NCBI GenBank assembly: GCA_903920865.1
Contig: CAIXNN010000020.1
Coordinates: 1-33,861 of the forward strand
DNA from: an uncultured Actinomycetes bacterium
GTDB lineage: Bacteria; Actinomycetota; Actinomycetes; UBA12327
DNA: 33,861 bases
Direction: 5' to 3'
This document shows, piece by piece, positions 7,251 to 15,722 of the stretch; position 1 is the stretch's first letter, and the number at the start of each line of letters is the position of its first letter. The notes below the pieces were generated by a model. The model was given only the letters and a program-made list of their open reading frames with translations, did no database searches and had not been told where the DNA came from. The position numbers were made by a program, and so were the translations under genes.

Positions 7251-8918
7251 ATGCGCGAAGCCTTTTCACGCCCTAGCTTGTATCGGGCGCGCAATCGGTT
7301 CGCTGTTGTTGCCTCAACCCTTGCCCTCATTGTCGGCGCATTCACTGTTGTTCATGCTGAAGCAGCAACCACCATTACCGGCGTTGATGTTTCGCGCTGG
7401 GATCACTCAGCCACCACCGCTTACCCCAAGGGCACGCCTATTGACTGGGTCAAGGTCAAGGCCGCTGGGCGAAGTTTCGCCATTGTCAAAGCCAGTGAGA
7501 ACACCAACTATCGAAGTCCTTACTTTGTTTCTGACTATCAGCAGGCGCGAGCTGCCGGTTTGGTGGTTGGTTCCTACCACTTCGCTCGACCTGCGTTGCC
7601 GCTTTCAACGGCAACCGATCAAGCCAAGTACTACGTAAGTACGGTTTTGCAAGCCGGGGCGTTCAATGCCAGGGATTCATTCCCGCCGATCCTCGACCTT
7701 GAAGTAACCGGCGGGCTTTCCCGATCAAACCTGATCGCTTGGACTCAACAGTTCTTAACTACATCTCGCGCGCTGACGGGGCGCACACCGATTCTGTACA
7801 CCTATGACTCCTTCGTTCGCAACACGATGGGCAATACGAAACTGTTTACCAGTTATCCACTGTGGTACGCGCGCTACAGCTCGATTGTTCCCACTTCTGC
7901 AACATTGCCTGGTGGCTGGAATCAATGGACCATGTGGCAGTACACCTCCACGGAAACCACTAACGGGATTATTGGCAAGGGCGATGTCAGTCGTTGGAAT
8001 GGAACCATTTCTGCACTGCACATTTTTGCCGATGGTCGAAAGACCGGATATGCACCACCGTCTGCTCCCAATAACCCTGTTGTTACACCAGGCGTTGCTT
8101 CGGCAACGTTGAATTGGGAGCTTCCCACCGATGAAGGTGGCGTTGTGGTGAACCGCTATCGCGTGAGCATTGATTCCGGGCTCGAGACTGTGACCCCTTC
8201 AACATCCTTTGTTGCTATCGCTTTGACTCCTGGCAATCACACCTATTCCATTTCGGCAGAAAATGTTGCCGGTATCGGTCAGGCGGTAACGGGCACCTTC
8301 ACGATGCCCCCCTTTGACGCGAACGCCACGATCACTCCCGTGGCTTTGACTCTGACATCGGTTAACGCACCGACCGGCTCCGCACTAACTTCTAATGTTG
8401 TTCAAGTTCAACTCTCCCGTGCAGATACCGGCCAAGCCATTAATGGCGCAACGGTCAACATTTTGGTGCGACCCGAACTGGGAACAGTGTGGACCACGGC
8501 AGTTATCACCACCGATGTTGAAGGAGTGGGAACCACAACCTTCAAAGCACCGGTTGATGCCAGTATCACTGCAACCACCCAAGCCGGAGTTTGGTACAAC
8601 GCTTCGCGTGCTCGCTCATACATCCGCATTAAGCCAGCGTTGAGCGCAGTCTTGAGCACGGTGAGTGTGAAGCGCACCGGATTGGTCAAACTTCGTGGTG
8701 GCACCACTGCCCTCTTAGCTGGACAAAAGATCTATCGCCAGGTTTACGCCGGCGGCCGATGGAACACGGTGGCTTCGTCCACCATTTCGCCTTCTGGGCG
8801 CTATGTCTTCACCGTCCCGACCAACACCAAGGGCGTCAAAAAGGTGCGTGCGTACCTGCCCTTGACCCCCCGTCACCTTGCGGTGGGTTCTCGCACCGTG
8901 GTGCTGACCGTTCGCTAA
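7251..8918 (+). CDS. Secreted GH25 lysozyme with fibronectin-III and Ig-like C-terminal domains
   Basis: The enzyme should hydrolyse the N-acetylmuramyl-N-acetylglucosamine bond of peptidoglycan outside the cell. Residues 1 to about 39 are a signal peptide with a basic start and an AEA/A-type cleavage site. Residues 43 to about 260 are glycoside hydrolase family 25: GVDVSRWD at the start, the catalytic pair in DLE (Asp149, Glu151) and MWQYTS near the end. Residues 270 to about 370 look like a fibronectin type III domain (VVNRYRVSID, SISAENVAG). The remaining 185 residues are beta-rich and Ig-like, and the last 90 resemble the C-terminus of the subtilisin at 30025-32064. GGAGG lies seven bases before the ATG. 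It could act in wall turnover or against competitors. Confidence 0.9.
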   Translation: MREAFSRPSLYRARNRFAVVASTLALIVGAFTVVHAEAATTITGVDVSRWDHSATTAYPKGTPIDWVKVKAAGRSFAIVKASENTNYRSPYFVSDYQQARAAGLVVGSYHFARPALPLSTATDQAKYYVSTVLQAGAFNARDSFPPILDLEVTGGLSRSNLIAWTQQFLTTSRALTGRTPILYTYDSFVRNTMGNTKLFTSYPLWYARYSSIVPTSATLPGGWNQWTMWQYTSTETTNGIIGKGDVSRWNGTISALHIFADGRKTGYAPPSAPNNPVVTPGVASATLNWELPTDEGGVVVNRYRVSIDSGLETVTPSTSFVAIALTPGNHTYSISAENVAGIGQAVTGTFTMPPFDANATITPVALTLTSVNAPTGSALTSNVVQVQLSRADTGQAINGATVNILVRPELGTVWTTAVITTDVEGVGTTTFKAPVDASITATTQAGVWYNASRARSYIRIKPALSAVLSTVSVKRTGLVKLRGGTTALLAGQKIYRQVYAGGRWNTVASSTISPSGRYVFTVPTNTKGVKKVRAYLPLTPRHLAVGSRTVVLTVR

Positions 8919-8998
8919 CCCCAGCGTGGGAAGATGTCACCCGTGCCCAGAAGGGCAATCGGATATCGCGATGTCAGACAGGGATGTTGGCGTAGGTC

Positions 8999-11491
8999 AT
9001 GACCGAAGTAACCCCAGAAGGTGGCGCTGAGCGCTACGACGTTGCTGCTGTTCAGGAAAAGTGGCTTCCGATCTGGGATGAGCTTGCTCCGTTTAAATCT
9101 GGGCAGCCAGGGGATACCCGTCCAAAAAAGTATGTGCTCGACATGTTTCCGTATCCATCCGGTGATTTGCACATGGGTCACGCTGAGGCGTACGCCATTG
9201 GCGACATCCCAGCGCGTTACTGGATGCTTAAGGGCTACGACGTCTTGCACCCGATTGGGTGGGATGCCTTTGGATTGCCGGCCGAAAATGCCGCGATTAA
9301 ACGTGGCGCTGACCCGGCCGCGTGGACTTACGAAAATATCGCAACCCAAAAAGCGTCCATGCGCCGTTATGCCTGCTCCTTTGACTGGGATCGGGTGCTC
9401 AATACCTGTGACCCTGAGTATTACCACTGGAATCAGTGGATTTTCCTGCAAATGTTTGAACGCGGTCTTGCCTATCGCAAACCATCCAATGTCAATTGGT
9501 GCCCCAACTGCCAGACCGTGCTTGCCAATGAACAAGTTGTTGGCGGATTGTGCGAGCGTTGCGACACGGCAGTGACAAAGAAGAAGCTCACTCAGTGGTA
9601 CTTCCGCATTACTGATTACGCCGACCGTTTACTCGATGACATGGAGCAGCTCGAAGGCCAGTGGCCGGACAAAGTTCTGACCATGCAACGTAATTGGATT
9701 GGCCGCTCCACCGGCGCTGAAGTCAACTTCGTGGTTGAGGGCCGAGATGAGCCCATCACGGTGTACACCACGCGCCCCGACACGTTGTTTGGTGCAACAT
9801 TTTTTGTGGTGGCCGCCGACAGTGATCTAGCCGCTGAACTTGCAGCCGATGCATCCCCTCAGGTGCAAGAAGCTTTTGATGCCTACCTTGAAGAAGTCAA
9901 AACCACTGCGGACATCGATCGCCTCGCTACGGATCGTCCCAAGACGGGCGTGTTCCTCAATCGCTTTGCAATCAACCCAGTCAACGATGAGCGACTGCCG
10001 ATATACGCCGCTGAATATGTCTTGTCTGATTACGGCACAGGCGCGATCATGGCTGTGCCTGCCCACGATCAGCGCGACCTTGACTTTGCTCGAGCCTTTG
10101 ACTTGCCAGTGCGGGTGGTGGTGGCCACCGACTTAGACGACCCAGCTACTTCCGGTGTTGCAACCCCAGGTGATGGCCTGCTGATTAATTCAGGTTCGCT
10201 TGATGGTTTGAACAAGGCCGATGCCATTGCCAAGATCATTGCCGAACTTGCTGGAAACGGCCGTGGGAAAGCGGCGAAGAACTACCGCCTTCGCGACTGG
10301 CTCATTTCTCGTCAGCGTTACTGGGGCACCCCGATCCCGATCATTCACTGCCCCGATTGCGGAATGGTCCCTGTTCCGGTTGATCAGTTGCCTGTGAAAT
10401 TGCCATCCTCACAAGGACTTGACCTCAGCCCGAAGGGAACATCCCCGCTCGGGGGTGCCACGGATTGGCTGAATGTTTCATGTCCCTCATGTGGCAAAGA
10501 TGCTCAGCGAGATACCGACACGATGGACACCTTCGTAGATAGTTCCTGGTACTTCCTGCGCTTCCTTTCACCGCGACGCGATGACGTTGCCTTTGACGTT
10601 GAGCAAGCAAAACATTGGTTGCCTGTTGACCAATACGTCGGTGGCGTAACGCACGCTATCTTGCACCTGCTCTACGCGCGTTTCTTCAACAAAGTCCTCT
10701 TTGACTTAGGTCTGGTACCTGTCGTCGAACCGTTTGCGCGACTGCTGAATCAGGGCATGGTGCAAATGGATGGCTCGGCGATGAGCAAGTCGCGCGGAAA
10801 TCTGGTGCGCTTAAGTGATGAGCTCGAAAAGCACGGCGTCGATGCCATTCGGCTAACCATGATTTTTGCTGGTCCACCGGAAGATGATGTGGACTGGGCT
10901 GATGTTTCACCGTCGGGCTCAGCGAAATTCTTGGCGCGGGCCTGGCGACTATCCGGAGAGGTCACCAGCGCTGTTGGAGTTGACTTTGCCGCTGGCGATT
11001 TAACTTTGCGACGGGTCACCCACCGGGTGCTTAATGATGTTGATGTCGCAATTTCAACATCTCGTTTCAATGTCGCAGTTGCTCGGACCATGGAGCTGGT
11101 TAATGCCATTCGCAAGGCCGTGGATTCAGGGTGTGGGGCAGCTGATCCAGCCGTGCGCGAAGCCGTCGAGGCCACAGCGATCATGTTGTCCATGTTCGCG
11201 CCGTACACAGCTGAAGATATGTGGGAGCGCCTTGGTCATCAACCGTGCGTGGCATTGACCTCATTTCCGACCGTAGATCCGGCACTGCTCATTCAGGACT
11301 CAGTGATCTGCGTAGTGCAAATCTCGGGCAAAGTTCGCGAACGCCTTGAGGTATCACCAAGTATCACCGCCGATGAGCTCAAAGAATTGGTGCTCAGCAA
11401 TGAAGCCGTGCAAAAGGCACTCGATGGCGCGCAGATCAAGACCGTCATCGTTCGCGAACCCAAATTGGTCAACATCGTTCCAAGCGCATAA
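8999..11491 (+). CDS. leuS: Leucyl-tRNA synthetase
   Basis: LeuS charges tRNA-Leu with leucine. The 830-residue length is typical of the bacterial enzyme. The class I signatures are present: the HIGH-type motif in [11 protein letters not shown] (about residues 52-62) and the KMSKS-type motif as AMSKS (Met595-Ser598). The CPNC...CERC zinc-type module is near residue 170, and the editing domain ([16 protein letters not shown] and [12 protein letters not shown]) lies in between. The ATG at 8999 has no good Shine-Dalgarno, and no leaderless box sits at the usual distance. The 80-base gap upstream holds only short hairpins (CCCA-GCG-TGGG right after the lysozyme stop) and an 8-bp palindrome ATCGCGAT. 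There is not enough room for a T-box. Confidence 0.98.
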   Translation: MTEVTPEGGAERYDVAAVQEKWLPIWDELAPFKSGQPGDTRPKKYVLDMFPYPSGDLHMGHAEAYAIGDIPARYWMLKGYDVLHPIGWDAFGLPAENAAIKRGADPAAWTYENIATQKASMRRYACSFDWDRVLNTCDPEYYHWNQWIFLQMFERGLAYRKPSNVNWCPNCQTVLANEQVVGGLCERCDTAVTKKKLTQWYFRITDYADRLLDDMEQLEGQWPDKVLTMQRNWIGRSTGAEVNFVVEGRDEPITVYTTRPDTLFGATFFVVAADSDLAAELAADASPQVQEAFDAYLEEVKTTADIDRLATDRPKTGVFLNRFAINPVNDERLPIYAAEYVLSDYGTGAIMAVPAHDQRDLDFARAFDLPVRVVVATDLDDPATSGVATPGDGLLINSGSLDGLNKADAIAKIIAELAGNGRGKAAKNYRLRDWLISRQRYWGTPIPIIHCPDCGMVPVPVDQLPVKLPSSQGLDLSPKGTSPLGGATDWLNVSCPSCGKDAQRDTDTMDTFVDSSWYFLRFLSPRRDDVAFDVEQAKHWLPVDQYVGGVTHAILHLLYARFFNKVLFDLGLVPVVEPFARLLNQGMVQMDGSAMSKSRGNLVRLSDELEKHGVDAIRLTMIFAGPPEDDVDWADVSPSGSAKFLARAWRLSGEVTSAVGVDFAAGDLTLRRVTHRVLNDVDVAISTSRFNVAVARTMELVNAIRKAVDSGCGAADPAVREAVEATAIMLSMFAPYTAEDMWERLGHQPCVALTSFPTVDPALLIQDSVICVVQISGKVRERLEVSPSITADELKELVLSNEAVQKALDGAQIKTVIVREPKLVNIVPSA

Positions 11492-11527
11492 TCCACAACG
11501 CGACTAACTCCACAAACTCATGGCAGT

Positions 11528-11565
11528 TTGGGTACCCAATGTGGGCTTATTCCTAGCCTGCATCC
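11528..11565 (+). promoter_or_regulatory. Leaderless comEA promoter with a 12-bp perfect palindrome
   Basis: TAGCCT at 11554-11559 lies six bases before the comEA ATG, the leaderless pattern seen elsewhere in the window. TTGGGTACCCAA at 11528-11539 is a perfect palindrome centred about 32 bases before the start codon, on the -35 region. It is flanked by CCACA (11510-11514) and TGTGG (11540-11544). No consensus -35 is present. The palindrome is a good candidate binding site for a regulator of the uptake genes. Confidence 0.5.
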
Positions 11566-12312
11566 ATGGCCGATGATCCACTGACCCGATTACGTTCGGT
11601 TCTCGGTATTGACCTGCCCGCTAAAGAACAAACGCACACTTCTCTTGGTGCTTCCCGCAATCTCAGCCGCGGTCTGGTTGTGGTGTGTGTGGTAGTTGTT
11701 GGATTCACTGCGCTGATCTTTATCCGCAGCCGCCCCATACAAACCTTTCCGTCATCCACAACAGTCACATCACCCTCCGAAGCAGCCTTGGGCCTGCCCA
11801 CCTCTTCACCGAGCGCTAGTGCCCTCTCAGGTGCTTCAACTCCTCTGGCAGAAGTTGTGGTTTATGTGACCGGGCGGGTCCGGCATCCGGGGCTAATCAC
11901 GCTGCCGAAGGGTTCGCGCGTTGGCGATGCCGTTGCCGCCGCCGGTGGTTTGCTGCGGCGCACGGATCCAGCAACGATCAATCTTGCACGGCTGGTGATC
12001 GATGGTGAACAAATCAACATCGGTCAAGCCGGTTCGGTTCCAGGCTCAGCGAGTGCACCGAGCGCTTTAACTGCACCGGGGGCTTTAACTGCACCGGGGG
12101 CTGCAACCGCAGGTGGGTTGCTAGATATCAATACCGCCACCTTGGAGCAATTTGATTCCTTGCCGGGTGTGGGTCCGGTCTTAGCGCAGCGCATTGTTGA
12201 TCAACGCACCAAGGTCGGTGGCTTCACCTCCATCAATGACTTGCGCGATGTCAGCGGGATTGGCGCAAAGAAGTTCGCCGATCTATCTGCCTTGGTTCGG
12301 TGTGCGAACTGA
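11566..12312 (+). CDS. comEA: ComEA-family DNA-binding protein
   Basis: ComEA binds incoming double-stranded DNA at the cell surface and passes it to the ComEC channel. The 248-residue protein has a cytoplasmic N-terminus, one membrane helix at about residues 36-53, and a Ser/Thr/Pro-rich spacer. An SLBB domain follows (VVVYVTGRVRHPGLITLPKGSRVGDAV, about 95-145), then a short alanine/proline repeat linker (164-181) and a C-terminal helix-hairpin-helix pair (INTATLEQFDSLPGVGPVLAQRIV...FTSINDLRDVSGIGAKKF). This domain order is the usual Gram-positive one. comEC starts inside its last codons. Pilus or other competence genes are not in the window, so natural transformation is possible but not shown. 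Confidence 0.93.
   Translation: MADDPLTRLRSVLGIDLPAKEQTHTSLGASRNLSRGLVVVCVVVVGFTALIFIRSRPIQTFPSSTTVTSPSEAALGLPTSSPSASALSGASTPLAEVVVYVTGRVRHPGLITLPKGSRVGDAVAAAGGLLRRTDPATINLARLVIDGEQINIGQAGSVPGSASAPSALTAPGALTAPGAATAGGLLDINTATLEQFDSLPGVGPVLAQRIVDQRTKVGGFTSINDLRDVSGIGAKKFADLSALVRCAN
12055..12108 (+). repeat. Three tandem 18-bp units inside comEA
   Basis: Three consecutive 18-base units (12055-12072, 12073-12090 and 12091-12108) have the form GCACCGGGGGCTTTAACT. The first differs in two bases and the third in its 3' part. They encode an APGALT-type linker repeat between the SLBB and helix-hairpin-helix domains. Length change by whole units would keep the frame. Confidence 0.85.
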
Positions 12313-14656
12313 TCGCCTGCTTGTGGCGGTGGCTTTGGCTGCATGGTTGGGTGCGGCCCTTGGTGTGACCAAAGCTGCACTCATCGCGGTTTCGATTGTC
12401 CTAGTACTGGCTCTTGTTGCGTTTTGGCTGGTTAAACGTTGGTCTTCTTTAGATCTCAACGCGGGGTGGTTGAGTCTTCTTGCGGTGGTGCTGTGTGTCT
12501 TTGCCTTTGCTTCAGCAACCCGACTTGCGGCAAACAGTCACAACGCGGTGGCGGCCCTGGGTCGGGGTGAGTTCACCACTCGAGCAATCTTTGTGCTGGC
12601 CAGCGATCCGGTGGCGATCCGCGATGGCACCGGATCACTTCCGCAAAGCGCTCCTTCATACCGCATGGCCGTTCGGGTGGCCCAAGTTTTTGATCATGGC
12701 CAGTGGCGGCGTACACATTCACCAGCGGTGATCGTTGGATCCGACGGCTGGCAGCGACTCATCCCGGGCACCAGCGTAGAGGCGACAACGTCGTGGAAAC
12801 CATCCCGCACTCGCGATGTGTCAGCTGTGGGATTTGTTCGAGCGCCGCCAAAGGTTCTGGGTTCGCCACCTTTGTTTCAACGCATTGCCGTGTACCTGCG
12901 GCATGGCCTGGTGGAAGCAACCGCCGGTGATGACCTAGGTGATGGCCTGGTGCCAGCCCTTGTGGTTGGGGATACCTCACGGGTGCCGGAGTACCTCACC
13001 GATGACATGCGCGCGTCAGGCTTAGCCCACCTGAACGCGGTCAGTGGAGCCAACGTTGCCATCGTTTTGGGCTTCATGCTTTTGCTAGCTCGTTGGTGCG
13101 GTGTCCGCGGTCGATGGCTGACGCTAGTTGGGATGACCACTATTGCCGCCTTTGTCATCATTGCGCGCCCGGAACCTTCGGTACTTCGGGCTGCAGTGAT
13201 GGGGGTCATTGGCCTTCTAGCGGCGCTTCGTGGTGGTCTTCAAAAATCGCTGACTGTTCTAGCCGCCGCAGTTCTTGTCCTGGTCATTGTTGATCCGCTG
13301 CTAGCCACCAACCTCGGCTTCGTCTTGTCCGTGGTGGCAACCGCAGGTTTGATTGTCGTATCTCCCTGGTTCGTCGCACGACTTCACCGGGCAATGCCGC
13401 TGTGGTTAGCACAGCTGTTAGGAATCGGGATCGGCGCGCAACTTGTTCTCGCACCGATCATCGCGGGCATCTCCGGGCGCATCGAACCTGTCTGCGTGTT
13501 AGCCAATGTTCTCGCCGAACCGGCAGTCCCACCGGCAACGATCCTGGGATTCCTCGCCTTACTGGCTCATCCGGTCAGCGCACAGTTGGCAGCACCACTG
13601 GGATGGGCGGCCCATTTGTGTGGGCTCTGGATTGCATGGGTGGCGACCTGGGCAGCACATCTTCCGCTGGCCACCTTGCCGTGGCCCAATGGTTGGCTAG
13701 GAACAACAGCTCTGATTCTTGTGCTGGTCACCTTCGGACTTGCACTTGTGCGTTGGCCTCATCGCGCGGTGCGATCAGGTGGACCAATCCTGACGGTCTT
13801 TGGATGCTGCGTGGCGCTGTGTTTGGCCACCCTCGTGGGCTTTCCCACGCTTAGGGCAACGTCATGGCCACCATCAGGCTGGTTAGTTGAGGTCTGTGAT
13901 GTGGGACAGGGCGATGCGATCGTCCTCAATGCAGGTCGGGGAGCGGGCATCGTCATTGACGCTGGACCGGATGCTCGAAAAATTGATCGTTGCCTTTCCG
14001 ATGCTGGGATTGGGGATATTAAGGCGATTTTCCTTACCCATTTTCACGCAGACCATGTCAACGGTTTGCTTGGCGCTGTTCGCCATCGACATGTGGGGGC
14101 GGTGTTCGTTAGCCCAGTGTTTGAACCATTACATCAAGCTAACTGGGTCAAATCTGTTGTGTCCCGACTCAATGTTGAAGAACGCGTTGTGCGTCACGAT
14201 GCACAAGCCACCATCGGATCATGGTCGTTTACGGTGCTTGGGCCATTAGGCGATGGGCAAACCATTTCGAAACTTGATGGTTCTGTACCCAATAACGCCA
14301 GCATCGTTCTGCTCGCTGCCCATGAAGGCGTTCGCCTGTTGTTGACCGGGGATATTGAATCTCCAGCGCAGGCGTTGGTTCTGCAAGCCCATGGCGACCT
14401 GATAGCCAATATTGACATTCTCAAAGTGGCCCATCACGGGTCGGCCAAACAAGACGGGCAGTTCTTGGCCCGGGTTAACCCGCGGATCGCCTTGATCAGC
14501 GTGGGGCAGGGCAATAGGTACGGCCACCCAGCCCCAGAGACCATCTCGAAACTGGTTCAAGCCGGCGCGAGAATTGGTCGCACCGATGAGCAGGGGGATC
14601 TGGTCGTGGTCAAGACCAAAGGTGGGCTCAGATTGCTCACTCGGCCCACGGCATGA
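12302..14656 (+). CDS. comEC: ComEC/Rec2 DNA-uptake channel
   Basis: ComEC forms the membrane channel that brings single-stranded DNA into the cytoplasm. I place the start at GTG 12302, 11 bases inside comEA. Upstream codons in this frame only translate the shadow of comEA, while from the GTG a normal membrane start follows (VRTDRLLVAVALAAWLGA). The 784-residue product has N-terminal helices, an OB-like soluble part, and the diagnostic competence-domain segment LVVGDTSRVPEYLTDDMRASGLAHLNAVSGAN (quoted in part: GLAHLNAVSGAN). Further helices follow, then a C-terminal metallo-beta-lactamase domain with HFHADH at residues 580-585, which is the probable nuclease. holA overlaps its stop by four bases. 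Confidence 0.93.
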   Translation: MRTDRLLVAVALAAWLGAALGVTKAALIAVSIVLVLALVAFWLVKRWSSLDLNAGWLSLLAVVLCVFAFASATRLAANSHNAVAALGRGEFTTRAIFVLASDPVAIRDGTGSLPQSAPSYRMAVRVAQVFDHGQWRRTHSPAVIVGSDGWQRLIPGTSVEATTSWKPSRTRDVSAVGFVRAPPKVLGSPPLFQRIAVYLRHGLVEATAGDDLGDGLVPALVVGDTSRVPEYLTDDMRASGLAHLNAVSGANVAIVLGFMLLLARWCGVRGRWLTLVGMTTIAAFVIIARPEPSVLRAAVMGVIGLLAALRGGLQKSLTVLAAAVLVLVIVDPLLATNLGFVLSVVATAGLIVVSPWFVARLHRAMPLWLAQLLGIGIGAQLVLAPIIAGISGRIEPVCVLANVLAEPAVPPATILGFLALLAHPVSAQLAAPLGWAAHLCGLWIAWVATWAAHLPLATLPWPNGWLGTTALILVLVTFGLALVRWPHRAVRSGGPILTVFGCCVALCLATLVGFPTLRATSWPPSGWLVEVCDVGQGDAIVLNAGRGAGIVIDAGPDARKIDRCLSDAGIGDIKAIFLTHFHADHVNGLLGAVRHRHVGAVFVSPVFEPLHQANWVKSVVSRLNVEERVVRHDAQATIGSWSFTVLGPLGDGQTISKLDGSVPNNASIVLLAAHEGVRLLLTGDIESPAQALVLQAHGDLIANIDILKVAHHGSAKQDGQFLARVNPRIALISVGQGNRYGHPAPETISKLVQAGARIGRTDEQGDLVVVKTKGGLRLLTRPTA

Positions 14657-15720
14657 CGGCCACTCGTGGGATGCTCAACCTGATGAGTAGCCACCAAAGC
14701 CCCCCCCCAATCCCACCAGCGCTGACGCTAGTGGTGGGCAGTGAGGAGCTGCTGTCCGATCGCGCGGTCTCAAGCGTGGTCAACAATGCGCGATTGATTG
14801 ATCATCAAAGTGACGTTCGTGAAGTTTCGGCAGGGGATCTGAGTTTTTCTGCAGTCCAAGAATTCCTCAGCCCCTCGCTCTTTAGCGAACGCCGGGTCGT
14901 GGTTGTCCGTGGTCTCGGCATGGGTCGAGCCGAAGAGGCCGATGATGGTGATGAAGATTCCACGTCAGGATCCCTTGACGAGGGTGTGGTCACGGCATTG
15001 GTTGATCACTCCAAAGATGTCCTTCCTGACGTGCATTTTGTTTTGGTTCACCGCAATGGCAACAGCGGGCGGGGTCAACTCAACGCTCTGAAGAAGGGCA
15101 AGCCAACCGTGGTTGACTGCAAAAGCCCAACGCGCAAGGGCTACACCGATTTCGTTGCCGCTGAATTTGCGTCCCTGCATCGACCGATCACCGCAGATGT
15201 TCCCGATGCATTGGTGCTAGCGGCCGGTCGCGACTTGCGGGCCCTAGCTGCGGCGTGCGGTCAACTCTCGGCTGACTACCCAGCCAAGGGTCGCATTGAT
15301 CGCAAGGCCGTTGAGACGTTCTTTGCTGGCCGAGTAGAAGTTGATGCCTTCGCTATCGCTGATGCGATTTTGTCGGGCAATACTGCTCAAGCCCTTGTTG
15401 CCGCTCGACAGGCTGTCGCCGGTGGCGCCACTGGCCCAGCCATCACGGCCGCCCTTGCTTTCAATTTCCGAAACTTGATTAAGGCATCTAGTGCGCCGCG
15501 TTCGCTGCCGCTAGATCAAGCAGCTGCTGCTGTTGGTCTACGTGATTGGCAATTGCGCAAAGCCCGTGGGCAGCTTGCCGGTTGGTCGCCAGAATCAGTG
15601 GCTCGTGCATTGCGAGCACTTGCTGAAGCCGATGCTGATGTTAAAGGCGCTGCCGTTGATGCGGAGTACGCCATTGAGTTGATGATCATCAAACTCGGGC
15701 GCGCGCGCCGAGCTGGCTAG
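14653..15720 (+). CDS. holA: DNA polymerase III subunit delta
   Basis: HolA opens the sliding clamp in the clamp-loader complex. The 355-residue protein has the expected layout: an N-terminal AAA+-like part starting at LTLVVGSEELLSDRAV, a middle region (SLFSERRVVVVRGLG) and a C-terminal helical collar domain (AVETFFAGRVEVDAFAIADAI). The ATG overlaps the comEC stop in an ATGA. In-frame ATGs at 14671 and 14683 are alternatives, and all three lie before a run of nine C residues in the coding sequence. The gene ends two bases from the stop of the convergent copD-ctaG gene. comEA-comEC-holA is a common actinobacterial order. Confidence 0.93.
   Translation: MTATRGMLNLMSSHQSPPPIPPALTLVVGSEELLSDRAVSSVVNNARLIDHQSDVREVSAGDLSFSAVQEFLSPSLFSERRVVVVRGLGMGRAEEADDGDEDSTSGSLDEGVVTALVDHSKDVLPDVHFVLVHRNGNSGRGQLNALKKGKPTVVDCKSPTRKGYTDFVAAEFASLHRPITADVPDALVLAAGRDLRALAAACGQLSADYPAKGRIDRKAVETFFAGRVEVDAFAIADAILSGNTAQALVAARQAVAGGATGPAITAALAFNFRNLIKASSAPRSLPLDQAAAAVGLRDWQLRKARGQLAGWSPESVARALRALAEADADVKGAAVDAEYAIELMIIKLGRARRAG
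14700..14708 (+). repeat. Run of nine C in the 5' coding part of holA
   Basis: Nine consecutive C residues encode part of a Ser-Pro-Pro-Pro stretch between the possible start codons and the first conserved strand of HolA. It is the longest single-base run I noticed in the window. A one-base slip would put holA out of frame. Confidence 0.9.
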
Positions 15721-15722
15721 GG

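Noticed and set aside
6089-8998. Integrated element with an att site in tRNA-Ala
   Set aside because: I saw no repeat of the tRNA 3' end downstream and no integrase gene, and the flanking genes are ordinary single genes.
8919-8998. T-box or other riboswitch upstream of leuS
   Set aside because: The gap is only 80 bases with short 4-bp hairpins and no T-box motif.
12194-12301. Upstream extension of the comEC frame inside comEA
   Set aside because: It only translates the comEA helix-hairpin-helix region in another frame. The GTG at 12302 gives a normal ComEC N-terminus.
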